A stretch of 64,000 nucleotides of DNA from Streptomyces deccanensis (GCF_022385335.1 NZ_CP092431.1:5642001-5706000); one strand, 5' to 3'; counted from the stretch's first letter, positions 9,674 through 18,182 are shown. Made by a program: numbers and translations. Notes: a model not told the origin generated them from the sequence alone.

Positions 9674-10498
9674 TCAGGCCAGATCTGTGGCCAGGGACCG
9701 GAGCGCCGGGACGAGTTCGGGCTGGTCTCCGCGTGAGGCTGACTGCAGCAGTTCGGTGATGACGATGATCTGTGCGATGCGTCCGGGTTCTGTCTTGAGT
9801 ACAGGGAAGGCATGCCGGACGCGCTGGGCGAATGCGGGTACGAGCAGCGAGTAGGCCAGGAGCATGGCGGCGTCGTAGCCGACGGGTGCCCGGCCGAAGC
9901 CTTCCCAGTCGAGCAGGTAGGGGGTGGTGCTGGTGAGGTTGGCGGTGTGGAGGTCCCCGTGGGCTGTCGTCCAGTCCGTGATGCGGGGGCCGGGGATGCC
10001 GAGGAAGCGAGGGACGGTGCGGTCCACCCATTCCTGGCGTACGGCTACGCGGTCCGTGAGGACACGGCTGACGTGGTCCAGGTCGGTGCGCAGTGAGTCC
10101 CACCACGAGTCCGGCGGATCCGGGTCCCTGTGCAAGACGGGGCTGAGGGAAACGGCGGGTTCGGTGACGTACTCGTGCAGTTCAGCGCGGTAGGCGTGGC
10201 CGTCGCCGATGGCGTCCGCGGTGTCGTACAGCAGTGGTTTGCGGACCTGTCCGTCGAAGAGCGTGGCTGCCTGCCTGTTGCCGTCCCAGATTTTCCCGCT
10301 CGCGTTGTCCTCACGTGTGGTGAGCAGCCTGAGCCAGCAGGCTCCGCGGTCCGGGTGCTGGACACGGCTGCTCAGGGTGCGTCCGTGCCAGCCCCAGACT
10401 TCAGGCCCGGCCACCGTGGCGTCGAGTGTCATGACGGCTCGTGTGAACGCCTCGCGCATGCGCTGTTGGTCGGCGGCATTGGTCGGCGGCGAGTACAT
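9674..10498 (-). CDS. Aminoglycoside-phosphotransferase-like kinase
   Basis: The 274-residue protein has the APH/choline-kinase fold signature: Brenner motif HGDLHTANL at residues 180-188, with catalytic Asp 182, and the metal-binding LLDWEGFG at 195-202. The family phosphorylates small molecules, sugars or, in a few RiPP pathways such as thioviridamide, peptide Ser/Thr. The ATG at 10498 has GAAGGG upstream, so the N-terminus truly overlaps the 3' end of the aldo/keto reductase gene by 98 bases. It is the last gene of the minus-strand cluster with the JmjC oxygenase and the 49-aa peptide. The substrate is unknown; a role in peptide or metabolite tailoring is inferred from the neighbourhood. 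Confidence 0.82.
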   Translation of the reverse strand: MYSPPTNAADQQRMREAFTRAVMTLDATVAGPEVWGWHGRTLSSRVQHPDRGACWLRLLTTREDNASGKIWDGNRQAATLFDGQVRKPLLYDTADAIGDGHAYRAELHEYVTEPAVSLSPVLHRDPDPPDSWWDSLRTDLDHVSRVLTDRVAVRQEWVDRTVPRFLGIPGPRITDWTTAHGDLHTANLTSTTPYLLDWEGFGRAPVGYDAAMLLAYSLLVPAFAQRVRHAFPVLKTEPGRIAQIIVITELLQSASRGDQPELVPALRSLATDLA

Positions 10499-11387
10499 CC
10501 AGCACCCTTCGCAGCGTGGGGACGGGGATGGCGGGGCAGCGTACGGCCCGTTGAGCCTCGGCCCAGTGTGCCGGGGTGGAGGTGGAGAGCAGAATCCGCG
10601 TCACTCCTGGGCAGGAGGCCGTGGCGAGGAGGCATGCCTGGGGGATGGTGAGGCCGGGGTTGAGGAGTGCGGTGAGTTCGGGGGTGGCCAGGTGGGGGAG
10701 TTGGCCGCCGAACAAGGGTGCTGAGGCGTAGACCTGCCATCCGAGTTCGGCGGCCTGGGCGATCGGGCCTCCTTCGTCCAGGGCCTGGGTGAACGCGGTG
10801 GCGGTGACGAGGGATACGGGCAGTTGGATAGCCCGTAGGTGGTGGTGTTCCGTGCCGGCGACTTCGGTGGCCAGTCGGTGCAGGGCGGGGACGTTCAGGG
10901 TGCCGGTGTCGAAACCGTCCCAAGTGGCGACGCCGTACGCGCTCAGGGCGCCGCTTGCCGCTTCTGCTTCGAGGGCGGTGAAGGCGTCGCGCAGGGCTTC
11001 GTATGGGTCCCCGTCGGTCTGCTCGGGGTTGTGGGCGAAGACGAGGTCGAGGTGGTCGCGGCCGAGTTCGGTGCGGTTGCGGGAGCACTGCCAGTGGACG
11101 TACGGGCTGCTCAGGCAGTGTCCGCGTTCGGCGGCACCGGTGGTGAGGGTTCCGTCGAGGACGGCGTCCCTGGCGGCTCGGTTGGTGAGGAATCCGATCT
11201 TGGTAGAAACCGGGATCCGGTGCTGCGCGAGAGCCGGGGCGAGTAGTGACTGGGCTTGCCCGTTGAGGTAGTTGGGGGCTGTGTCGATCCAGGCGCTGGT
11301 CGGGTCTGCGGCTGCGCGGATGACGGCGTCGGACAGTGCCAACGGGTGGATGCGGTAGGTGCCCAGCCCGAGAGATGCGCTCGTCAT
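10401..11387 (-). CDS. Aldo/keto reductase family protein
   Basis: The 328-residue protein has AKR hallmarks: GLGTYRI at the start, the Asp/Tyr region DTAPNYLNG, the catalytic-Lys strand VSTKIGF, and a later strand-loop series ending in a nucleotide-binding-like LLSTSTPAHW. AKRs are NADPH-dependent carbonyl reductases with a TIM-barrel fold. The ATG at 11387 overlaps the stop of the JmjC gene (ATGA), which implies translational coupling. The last ~30 residues (from DQCRRPT) are polar and overlap the kinase gene in another frame. The enzyme is likely to act in the same pathway as the oxygenase and kinase. Confidence 0.82.
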   Translation of the reverse strand: MTSASLGLGTYRIHPLALSDAVIRAAADPTSAWIDTAPNYLNGQAQSLLAPALAQHRIPVSTKIGFLTNRAARDAVLDGTLTTGAAERGHCLSSPYVHWQCSRNRTELGRDHLDLVFAHNPEQTDGDPYEALRDAFTALEAEAASGALSAYGVATWDGFDTGTLNVPALHRLATEVAGTEHHHLRAIQLPVSLVTATAFTQALDEGGPIAQAAELGWQVYASAPLFGGQLPHLATPELTALLNPGLTIPQACLLATASCPGVTRILLSTSTPAHWAEAQRAVRCPAIPVPTLRRVLDVLAADQCRRPTAHARGVHTSRHDTRRHGGRA

Positions 11388-12580
11388 CGCCGGCCTCCTT
11401 CGAGGACGGTGGCCGCTTGACCGTTCAGCAGATCGGACATGACGGCCGCCACGTCGGTGATGGGGATTCCGGTTGCGGCGACGAGTTCGCCGAGGGAGAC
11501 GGTGCCGGGTGCGGCGGCCGTCAGGCGCTGAAGCAGCGGTAGCGCCTCCTTGGCCAACTCCCATTCGTTGTCGCAGGCCCGGAAGATCACTCCGTCCCCG
11601 TCGGGAGCAGGGCTTATGTGCGCGCGGGTGGTGGTCAGTCGGATGCGGAGGTCCGGTTCTGCGGGGAGTCCGGTGATGTGGGGGAGGCTCGGGCGGAGGC
11701 GGGTGAGGTCGGTGCCGTCGCGCGTTGCCGTGTACCGGTCGAGCAATCCGGGGTTTTCCAGGGCGGCGGTGACTTCCTTGCGCAGCCGCTCCAGGTACGT
11801 GGCCTGCTGCGCAGGCGTTGCGTGTACGGGAAGGTCCTCGCGTAGGGCGTCGTGGCGGCGTAGGTCATCGGCAAGCCAGGATAGGAGCTGGGCGCCGGTG
11901 GTGGTCTGGATGCCGAAGGTGAGGTGGAGGGAGTGCTCGCCTTCGGATGCGGCCACCGAGTGCCACCAACCGCGCGGGAGATACAGCATGTCGCCTGGGT
12001 GCAGGACCAGTTCCGCGAGCGGATTCTCGGGCGGTGGTTCGGGCTCGTCGGTGTCCTTGTACATGGGGGCGGTGCGGGTGGGGCCGTACAGCTTCCAGCG
12101 TTTTGCGCCGTCGATCTGGATGACGACGACGTCGTGGTCGTCCCAGTGCACGCCGAAGCCCTCGCGAGGGGTGAATGAGGCGTACAGGTTGGTCTGGACG
12201 CCGGTGCGCAGCCACTGCTCCAGTTCCATGGCTGCGTCGCCGATGGGCGGGTGGATTTCGTCGACGGCGTCGATGACCAGGGAGGCGCCCTCGGCGAGCC
12301 GGGCGTGCAGCTCGGCTGGGTGCATGCGTTGCCAGACGGTGTGCCGGCGGGTGGCGACCGGGGCGGTGTAGCGGTGGGCGGGCAGCATCTCGCCGTCCGC
12401 GGACAGGCGGAAGCGGGGCGGTTCCAGGCGGTGGGTGGCCAGGATGCTGTTGACGTCGTCCCAGGTGATCAGGTCACCCGGGTCAGGGATGGCGGACGGG
12501 ACGTGGAGGTAGTGGCGGTGGAGCACCTGGGCCAGGAACTCGTCCTGGCCCAGGTGGGCCGCCAGGTTCAGTGGCGACAA
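11384..12580 (-). CDS. JmjC/cupin-fold Fe(II)/2-oxoglutarate oxygenase
   Basis: The 398-residue protein carries a double-stranded beta-helix with the metal triad HWD (His145, Asp147) and distal His207 in LPRGWWHSVA. It also has GDMLYLP and a C-terminal winged-helix-like dimer region, the layout of ribosomal oxygenases (YcfD/NO66 group) and related peptide hydroxylases. Those enzymes hydroxylate Arg or His side chains of proteins. The start is TTG at 12580, 5 bases after GGGAGGAG; the RBS lies in the 16-base gap following the stop of the 49-codon peptide gene. Close coupling to that peptide gene suggests the peptide is the substrate, which is my inference. Confidence 0.85.
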   Translation of the reverse strand: MSPLNLAAHLGQDEFLAQVLHRHYLHVPSAIPDPGDLITWDDVNSILATHRLEPPRFRLSADGEMLPAHRYTAPVATRRHTVWQRMHPAELHARLAEGASLVIDAVDEIHPPIGDAAMELEQWLRTGVQTNLYASFTPREGFGVHWDDHDVVVIQIDGAKRWKLYGPTRTAPMYKDTDEPEPPPENPLAELVLHPGDMLYLPRGWWHSVAASEGEHSLHLTFGIQTTTGAQLLSWLADDLRRHDALREDLPVHATPAQQATYLERLRKEVTAALENPGLLDRYTATRDGTDLTRLRPSLPHITGLPAEPDLRIRLTTTRAHISPAPDGDGVIFRACDNEWELAKEALPLLQRLTAAAPGTVSLGELVAATGIPITDVAAVMSDLLNGQAATVLEGGRR

Positions 12581-12596
12581 CGCGTCTCCTCCCGGA

Positions 12597-12746
12597 TCAG
12601 TCGTTGCCGTCGGTGCGGCCGGTGCTGCCGCCGTCGGACGGGGTGACGCCCCGCTCGCGGGCGGCCTGGATCCGACGGCGGGCCTTCACCAAGCCGGACT
12701 CCGTGGTGGGCTGGTCCGCCCTGTTGGCGGGGTTCGAGGTGGTCAC
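12597..12746 (-). CDS. 49-residue peptide, candidate precursor/substrate of the JmjC oxygenase
   Basis: A short frame starts at GTG 12746 behind a perfect AAGGAGGAG and ends 16 bases before the JmjC start. The peptide begins MTTSNPANRADQPTTES, has a basic helical centre (KARRRIQAARERG) and ends in a Gly/Ser/Asp-rich tail. It contains no Cys, His, Trp or membrane segment. The ideal ribosome site and tight spacing argue that it is really made. Size, leader/core-like layout and neighbours (oxygenase, reductase, kinase) suggest a ribosomally made, modified peptide; the Arg cluster fits known Arg hydroxylation by JmjC enzymes. It may instead be a small regulator. I do not recognise it from any described RiPP class. 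Confidence 0.6.
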   Translation of the reverse strand: MTTSNPANRADQPTTESGLVKARRRIQAARERGVTPSDGGSTGRTDGND

Positions 12747-12873
12747 TACTCCTCCTTGAGGTTCGGGGACTTGGGGTGGTGCCCCGCTCCGGACGGCGCT
12801 CGACCTGTCCTAGGGGCTCGGGCGGTTGATCCGCCCGGAGCGGGAGTTCAGGGGGGTGGCGCTGCACGCTTCC

Positions 12874-13167
12874 TCACGGTTTCCACCAGGCCCGCCACGG
12901 CCGGGTGATGATCTCCCGGTAGGTGTGGTGGGAGGGGTTCTGGCCGCCGTGTTCGAAGACCCAGTTCTGCGGTTCGGCGAAGTCGGTGCTCGCCGGCGAT
13001 GTGTCGTCGCAGACCGCGCACTGCATGGCGTAGGCGGTGGGCTCGGCGTCCGGCTCGCGATCGGGCTGGAGCGTCCACTGCTTGTGGCAGACCACGGCAC
13101 GAGTACGAGGAGCCAGGGTGTCTGCATCACCGAGGACGATGTTCGACGAGACGGGGCGGATAGTCAC
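12874..13167 (-). CDS. Small zinc-finger-like protein of the DUF7848 type
   Basis: The 97-residue protein starts at GTG 13167, behind AAGGAGAGATCC. It has a Cys pair in MQCAVCDD and a C-terminal block with His residues (FEHGGQNPSHHTYREI) ending in aromatic residues. This resembles the small actinobacterial DUF7848 proteins, often found beside XRE regulators. The Cys/His set could bind zinc. It belongs to the same minus-strand series as the peptide gene 127 bases downstream. Function unknown. Confidence 0.65.
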   Translation of the reverse strand: MTIRPVSSNIVLGDADTLAPRTRAVVCHKQWTLQPDREPDAEPTAYAMQCAVCDDTSPASTDFAEPQNWVFEHGGQNPSHHTYREIITRPWRAWWKP

Positions 13168-13219
13168 GGATCTCTCCTTGAGCCGGACCGATTGGCAGGC
13201 TGTGGAACTCGTCTGTGCT

Positions 13220-13645
13220 CTAGGGAAAGAGGACGGAGGGCGATGTCTGGCCGACGGTGACGTACGGATGCTGGAGTGCCTCCCGGAGGGCGTCGGCGTC
13301 CGTGAGGGTCTCGTCGTCGGGCAGTTCGCACCAGCCGCCGAACCAGTCGTCCATCCGTTCCAGGCCAGGGGCCACCAGCCATGAGTTGCTGGAGAGATGC
13401 CGCACCGGCAGGTCGCCCCAGCTTCCTGCGGTTCCGGTCCTGATCGCGTAGTAGAGACGCTGATTGGGCCCGTCGTACAGCACGGGACCGATCGGCTGAC
13501 CCGTGGCGCGGAGGTGGGCCAAGGCAAGGAAGCCGATGTCCGCAGGCGCCCGGACGAAGTCCCAGTGGTCGCCGACTCGGAGCAGACGCAGTCCGGGTAC
13601 GTCGTTGACCATGGGGGCGCTGGATAGCGCCTCACGAACGGACAT
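13220..13645 (-). CDS. Hypothetical protein, 141 aa, actinobacterial accessory family
   Basis: The protein is soluble and Trp-rich, with a conserved-looking core (GDHWDFVRAPADIGFLAL, then GSWGDLPVRHLSSNSWLV). It resembles short actinobacterial proteins related to the N-terminal part of primase-polymerase-like domains, but no catalytic residues are evident. The ATG at 13645 follows GGGAGGTACGTG and overlaps the stop of the upstream gene by one base (TGATG), indicating translational coupling. The 52-base gap to the downstream DUF7848-type gene keeps it in the same operon. Confidence 0.65.
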   Translation of the reverse strand: MSVREALSSAPMVNDVPGLRLLRVGDHWDFVRAPADIGFLALAHLRATGQPIGPVLYDGPNQRLYYAIRTGTAGSWGDLPVRHLSSNSWLVAPGLERMDDWFGGWCELPDDETLTDADALREALQHPYVTVGQTSPSVLFP

Positions 13646-14061
13646 CACGTACCTCCCTGTTGCTGGAGGCCGCGGCTGCCGTCGAGGGAATGCTCGCGAC
13701 TCGTTGTCGGTGTGATGGAGCGGATGACGACCAGACGGGTGCTGGTCGCGGCTATCTGCCGCTTCCGTTCCGCGGCAACCCGTTTGGGGCCGAGGTGGCT
13801 GAGGGCGGGAATCACGGAGCCGTAAGTGTCGGGAAGTTCGAGGGCGTCGAGAAGCCCGACGAAGGCAGGGGAGCGGACAGCCGATTTTGCCTCGCGGTCG
13901 GTGAAGACGCCGCACAGCGTCAGTTCGTGCCGACGGCAGTAGTCGGCCAGGCAGTCGACGAGCGCCGTGTGACGGGCGAGGCCATGGGTGACGTGGCGTA
14001 CGTAGCCGAAGACCTGCGGGCCGGTGACCGGGCGGCGTTCCGTGATGAGTGCGTCGTCCAT
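13645..14061 (-). CDS. Resolvase-N-terminal-domain-like protein (no DNA-binding tail)
   Basis: The 138-residue protein resembles the catalytic-domain fold of serine recombinases: an opening strand FGYVRHV, a helix with RHTALVDCLADYCRRH, then LCGVFTDREAKSA and a RSPAFVGLLDAL helix. It has no helix-turn-helix or recombinase domain, and the Ser nucleophile region near the N-terminus is not clear (V/H in place of the usual Y-x-R-x-S). It is therefore unlikely to recombine DNA alone; such short proteins are common next to XRE regulators in Streptomyces. ATG 14061 is chosen; GTG 14067 is also possible. It is the first gene of the minus-strand operon, divergent from the XRE-TPR regulator. Confidence 0.6.
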   Translation of the reverse strand: MDDALITERRPVTGPQVFGYVRHVTHGLARHTALVDCLADYCRRHELTLCGVFTDREAKSAVRSPAFVGLLDALELPDTYGSVIPALSHLGPKRVAAERKRQIAATSTRLVVIRSITPTTSREHSLDGSRGLQQQGGT

Positions 14062-14106
14062 GCCCACAGGCTCGACCGTGGCGAACGGCCTTGAAAGGAA
14101 CTCGTG

Positions 14107-14126
14107 TTGTACTTCCGTTGCACTTC
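14107..14126. promoter_or_regulatory. Direct repeat TTGYACTTC in the divergent promoter region
   Basis: TTGTACTTC (14107-14115) and TTGCACTTC (14118-14126) are repeated with an 11-base period between the divergent resolvase-like and XRE-TPR genes. They could be an operator for the regulator, or overlapping -35 elements. Confidence 0.35.
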
Positions 14127-14180
14127 ACGCCCCGCCTCGTCACCGAGAGTGCTTCCATACGGGACGGAAGGAGGTTGTTC

Positions 14181-15224
14181 GTGGTCAGCGTGCAGCATTG
14201 GTCGGGCCGGGAGGCGAGCGCTCTGCGTGCCGCCCTGCGGATGAGCATGCGCGCTTTCGCCGAACACCTCGGAGTCGCGCTGCGCACGGTGGCCAAGTGG
14301 GAAAGCCTGGGAGCCGAGACCCAGCCGCGGCCCGACACCCAGGCCATCCTCGACACCGCACTCGCTCGCGCCGACTCCGCCGCGCAGGCCCGGTTCGATG
14401 AGCTCCTCTTTCCGGAGCGGACAGCCGCGCGGCCGGCGGACTACGAGACCTGGACCGAGGACATCGAGCGCGCCGTGGTCTGCGTCAGCCGCCAGGACTT
14501 CCCTTTCGCCTCGACCCTGTTGAACCGCTGGCTGGGCACCCACGACCCGCACCACTTGGACGACAAGGGTCTGTATCTGTACGGCCGTTCCCTCGTCCTT
14601 CTCGGCGACCTCCAGCGGGACCAGGGCACGATCCTCGGCCCCCTGTCCGCCGTTCATTCGTACCGGACCGCCCATGGCATGTTCACCGAGCTCGACATCC
14701 CGCGCCGGGTGGCACAGATCGAGCTGTCCCTTGCTGTCCTACAGGAGATGTCGGGCCGACTCGAAGCCTCTGCCCGGCAGTACGAACTGCTCTCCGCGGA
14801 CGAGCGCTTGAGCCCTCGCGACCGTGCCAGGGCCCGCCTCTGGGTGGGCACGGCATTGAGTAAGGAGGGCGACAACGAGTACGCCACCAACGTGATGACG
14901 GCCGCCACCCACGCCTTCGAAGAGCTGGGCGAGCCGGAGGACTGGTCGGTCGCCCACCAGAAGCTGGCACTCGCTCACAGGGGTGCCGGAGACCTGAAGG
15001 AGGCCCTGCACAACATCGCCATCGCGCGCACCACCGGCACCGTCGACTCCCCGATGCAGCGGGTGAGGCTGGACACCGCGTACGGGCACATCCTTCTGTC
15101 GGATGCGGCGACCCGGAATGATGGGTTGTCCGTCCTCGATCAGGCGGCACAGATGGCCCGGCAGTACGGCCTAAGCCACCAGCTGCGCAGCATCGAGGGC
15201 ATCCGAAAGGGCCAGCAGCGATGA
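14181..15224 (+). CDS. XRE-family transcriptional regulator with TPR-like sensor region
   Basis: The 347-residue protein has an N-terminal helix-turn-helix (about residues 8-45, core MRAFAEHLGVALRTVAKWE). About 270 residues of helical TPR-like repeats follow, as in actinobacterial XRE regulators that bind peptides or small ligands. GTG 14181 is selected because GGAAGGAGG lies 6 bases upstream. Its stop overlaps the ATG of the YdcF gene (ATGA). It is divergent from the peptide/oxygenase operon and is the obvious candidate to regulate it. Confidence 0.85.
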   Translation: MVSVQHWSGREASALRAALRMSMRAFAEHLGVALRTVAKWESLGAETQPRPDTQAILDTALARADSAAQARFDELLFPERTAARPADYETWTEDIERAVVCVSRQDFPFASTLLNRWLGTHDPHHLDDKGLYLYGRSLVLLGDLQRDQGTILGPLSAVHSYRTAHGMFTELDIPRRVAQIELSLAVLQEMSGRLEASARQYELLSADERLSPRDRARARLWVGTALSKEGDNEYATNVMTAATHAFEELGEPEDWSVAHQKLALAHRGAGDLKEALHNIAIARTTGTVDSPMQRVRLDTAYGHILLSDAATRNDGLSVLDQAAQMARQYGLSHQLRSIEGIRKGQQR

Positions 15225-15910
15225 GCCAGGGAGTACCAGTGCCGGAGCACCAGCAGCGCCAGATCACCGACGAGCAGTTCCACGACGCGACGCTGATCTG
15301 GAACTACCACCAGATGGGACATGAGGTACGCCCGTGCTCTGCGGCGATCGGTCTGGGCAGCCACGACCTGGGAGTGGCCACTGCGTCCGCCGACCTCTAC
15401 CGGGCCGGTCTTTTCCCCGTCGTGGTGTTCAGCGGCGGCAACAGCCCCACCACGCGCGCCCGCTTCCCGCGCGGCGAGGCCGTCCACTACCGCGAGCACG
15501 CGCTGAGCCTGGGCGTCCCCGACGAGGCGATCCTGGTCGAGCCGAAGGCGGCCAACACCGGGCAGAACATCACCTACTCCCGCGAGCTGCTGGCCGGGGC
15601 CGGTGCGGAGGTGGAGTCGCTGCTGCTGATCTCCAAGCCGTACATGGAACGCCGCTCGTACGCGACCTGCCGCAAGCTGTGGCCCGAGGCGGAGGTCGTG
15701 TGCGCCTCCGAGCCGCTGGAACTGGAGGACTACATCAAGTCCATCGGCGACGAGCGGCTCGTCGTCGACATGCTCGTCGGCGATCTGCAGCGGGTGATCG
15801 AGTACCCGAAGCTCGGCTTCGCCGTCGAGCAGGACGTACCGGGGGATGTACATGACGCCTACGAGCGCCTCCTGGGCGCTGGCTTCGACAGCCGTCTCAT
15901 CGGCAGCTGA
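15221..15910 (+). CDS. YdcF/DUF218-family protein
   Basis: The 229-residue protein has the DUF218 fold: an N-terminal Rossmann-like strand with AIGLGSHDLGV, the VVVFSGGNSPTTRAR loop, the EAILVEPKAANTGQN segment, and a C-terminal helical part. Related proteins include YdcF, which binds S-adenosylmethionine, and the vancomycin-resistance-associated SanA. No membrane segment is present. It is coupled to the XRE regulator upstream by a 4-base overlap. A small-molecule or peptide-related role is likely; the reaction is unknown. Confidence 0.82.
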   Translation: MSQGVPVPEHQQRQITDEQFHDATLIWNYHQMGHEVRPCSAAIGLGSHDLGVATASADLYRAGLFPVVVFSGGNSPTTRARFPRGEAVHYREHALSLGVPDEAILVEPKAANTGQNITYSRELLAGAGAEVESLLLISKPYMERRSYATCRKLWPEAEVVCASEPLELEDYIKSIGDERLVVDMLVGDLQRVIEYPKLGFAVEQDVPGDVHDAYERLLGAGFDSRLIGS

Positions 15911-15938
15911 CACTCGCCGATGCGGGGCGAGCGGCGGA

Positions 15939-16664
15939 GTGTCTGCGATTCACCAGCCGAACTTCTTCCCGCGGCTCTCCACGCTGGCCAAGCTGTATGC
16001 CGCCGACCGGTGGATCGTCCTCGACGATGTGCAGTTCGCGCGCCGCGACTACCAGCACCGCGCCCGGCTCGCCGCCTTGGACGATCCCGACCGGCAGCAG
16101 TGGCTCACACTCCCTACGCACCTGCCCCATGGACGCTCGACCCTGATCAACCAGGCACTGCTTGCCGAACCGCACCGCTCCCGGCGTACAGTCAGCCTGC
16201 TCATCCGCCAGTTCTACGGCCGCAGCCGCCACTGGCCTGCGCTGAGTGACGTGTTGGACGTGGTCCTTGACCGGTTCGCGACCACGGACTGCGTCGCGGA
16301 CCTCGCCCGAACATCGACGATCGCCCTGCTCACCGCACTCGGCTGGAGCGGTGAAGTGCTGGACAGCAGCACCATCCCGACCCGCCAGAGCCGGTCCGAG
16401 CGTCTGGCGGACCTTTCCTTGATCACCAGCAGCACTCACTACCTGTGCGGCACAGGCGGCCTGCGCTACCTTGACCACCGGCCGTTCGCCATCCACGGCA
16501 TCCCGGTTGTGCCATTCCACACGCCCGAGAACTCCGCCGACCGTCTCTGGCAGCGGGCCCGACGGGTCAGCAGCCTCTGGGCGATGAGCGAGATCGGGCC
16601 GGCAGCCCTGGCGATCCGCCTGGCAGCCGAGCGAGAAGCCCACCTCACTGGCGGTCTCACGTGA
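15939..16664 (+). CDS. WbqC-like family protein
   Basis: From GTG 15939 the protein has 241 residues and begins with the family-typical AIHQPNFFPRLSTLAKL, followed by VLDDVQFARRDYQHR and a C-terminal CGTGGLRYLD region. WbqC-like proteins occur in polysaccharide and amino-sugar clusters, where they are predicted to transfer acyl or aminoacyl groups. An in-frame start at 15846 would overlap the YdcF gene and give a low-complexity leader, so I prefer 15939. The ribosome site is weak, and coupling to the upstream gene is likely. It ends the XRE-YdcF-WbqC operon. Confidence 0.75.
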   Translation: MSAIHQPNFFPRLSTLAKLYAADRWIVLDDVQFARRDYQHRARLAALDDPDRQQWLTLPTHLPHGRSTLINQALLAEPHRSRRTVSLLIRQFYGRSRHWPALSDVLDVVLDRFATTDCVADLARTSTIALLTALGWSGEVLDSSTIPTRQSRSERLADLSLITSSTHYLCGTGGLRYLDHRPFAIHGIPVVPFHTPENSADRLWQRARRVSSLWAMSEIGPAALAIRLAAEREAHLTGGLT

Positions 16665-16887
16665 CGTAGACAGCTGATCACGGCTGCCCAGGAGGCGAAC
16701 GGGGACGTGGGAGTCATCGCTGTATCACCCAGCCCCTGAGCTACCTGACGATCACGTCACGAGGCGGAGTCATCAGTTCGCGGGAGGCAGACAGGGAAGG
16801 TCCCGAAACGACTGGTGCGCTGCGGCAAGACCTGTCAACGTGGATGACCTTCCGAACCCACAGGTCAACGACGGTGAGAGGAAGATA

Positions 16888-17412
16888 GTGGACCTGATCA
16901 CCCCGGCGCAGCGTGACAAGCTGTTCAACCGCTTCGAACGCGACGCCTTCCACCTGGAGCTGAGGGACGACTACGGGTCTCCCACCGAGGACACGCCCTA
17001 CGCGCGGTGGCTGCGGGGCGAGCCCGACGATTACGCGTGGCTCGGCCCCTGGATGGGGCTCATGAAGCGCGTCACGGGCGAGGGCAAGACCGTCAGGCGC
17101 GTCCGGGTCATCACGCAGCCTCACTCCCAGTACGTCGGCTGGGAGCACTCGTTGACCCATCTCAACCAGGACGCGGGCGAGGACATCCGATGGCTGCCGC
17201 GGCACCGGTTGCCGGAGGGCATCACGTTCCCGGTCAAGGGCAACGATTGGTGGCTGTACGACGACCACCTCCTCGCCGTCGGCCACTTCGACTCCGAGGG
17301 CCGAGTGCTGGGGTCGGAAATCGTCGAGGACCCGGACACTGTGGCCGAGTGTGTCCGCGTGCGTGACCTTCTCTGGGCCGTCGCCGCCCCACATGCCGAG
17401 TACAAGCCCTGA
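16888..17412 (+). CDS. DUF6879-family protein
   Basis: The 174-residue protein contains the family core: TPAQRDKLFNRFERDAFHLE, RDDYG, then WGLMKRVT-like and PHSQYVGWEHSL segments. Many Streptomyces genomes carry several copies, usually next to XRE regulators or DUF397 genes. GTG 16888 is chosen because it lies after GAGAGGAAG and makes the family N-terminus; GTG 16840 is an alternative. Function unknown. It is followed 20 bases later by the DUF317 gene. Confidence 0.75.
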   Translation: MDLITPAQRDKLFNRFERDAFHLELRDDYGSPTEDTPYARWLRGEPDDYAWLGPWMGLMKRVTGEGKTVRRVRVITQPHSQYVGWEHSLTHLNQDAGEDIRWLPRHRLPEGITFPVKGNDWWLYDDHLLAVGHFDSEGRVLGSEIVEDPDTVAECVRVRDLLWAVAAPHAEYKP

Positions 17413-17432
17413 CCCCTCCCGTCCCCGAGCCC

Positions 17433-18182
17433 ATGGAGGCGCCCCTGCACCCGCACCACCCCGATGAATCCTTCCATCCTGACTTGCCGGACCCGGTGTA
17501 CTGGGTTACCCCGCGTCATCTGGCCGGGGACGACGGTGTTCTCGCGGAGCGGATCGGCGACACGTTGGCCGGCCTCGGCTGGCGCATATGGCCGACCTCC
17601 CGCCACACCCTGCTGTATGTCAGCCCGGAGGGGCTGCGCGGCGCCGAGTGGATCCTCGCGGCCTACCCGTTCGAGTTGGGCGGACTGCCCGTGGCCTGGC
17701 AGTTGAGTGCCCGCCCGCACCCGGCTTCCACGATGACGGAGTGGAACGCGTACTTCACCACTGGTATCCCGTACGAAGCGCTCGCCGACCTCCTCGTGGC
17801 GATCGATGCCCGCGAGGCGCCGGACCTGGGCTTCGAGGGGCCCGAGGCGGTCCTGGACGTGCTGAGTGGCCGAGGCTGGATCCGTGATGTGGACCGCCCC
17901 CGGACCACCGCCACGGACCCCGGTTTCTCCTCCTGCGTCTCCCTGGAGATGCTGCCGCCGCTGATCCAGGACGCCGACCCACGCCCCGACCTGGTGGGTT
18001 GGCAGGCGTGGGCGGAACCTGTCCTCGGTGCCCCGTATCTGTGGTGCGCGACCTTCAGTGCCAGCGTCCCTCACGACCTGGTCGCCGCGTTCGCCTTCTC
18101 GCTGGCCTCACTGGTCCCGGTTCCCCGCCGCACCGTGCCCGAGAGCGCGGAGGGGCGGATCACCGTGGTGCGCCGCAGTTGA
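17433..18182 (+). CDS. DUF317-domain protein
   Basis: The 249-residue protein has two DUF317-like repeats. The first (about 15-100) has VYWVTPRHLAGDD and VAWQLSARPHPASTMTEWNAYF; the second (about 145-235) has LPPLIQD and LWCATFSASVPHDLVAAFA. DUF317 proteins are typical cargo of Streptomyces conjugative plasmids and integrative elements. This one sits just beyond the relaxase gene (convergent), which makes it a probable left-end gene of the mobilizable element. Confidence 0.8.
   Translation: MEAPLHPHHPDESFHPDLPDPVYWVTPRHLAGDDGVLAERIGDTLAGLGWRIWPTSRHTLLYVSPEGLRGAEWILAAYPFELGGLPVAWQLSARPHPASTMTEWNAYFTTGIPYEALADLLVAIDAREAPDLGFEGPEAVLDVLSGRGWIRDVDRPRTTATDPGFSSCVSLEMLPPLIQDADPRPDLVGWQAWAEPVLGAPYLWCATFSASVPHDLVAAFAFSLASLVPVPRRTVPESAEGRITVVRRS

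Noticed and set aside
9674..10498. Aminoglycoside resistance gene
   Set aside because: The kinase has only the general APH motifs and sits in a biosynthesis-like cluster; resistance cannot be claimed.
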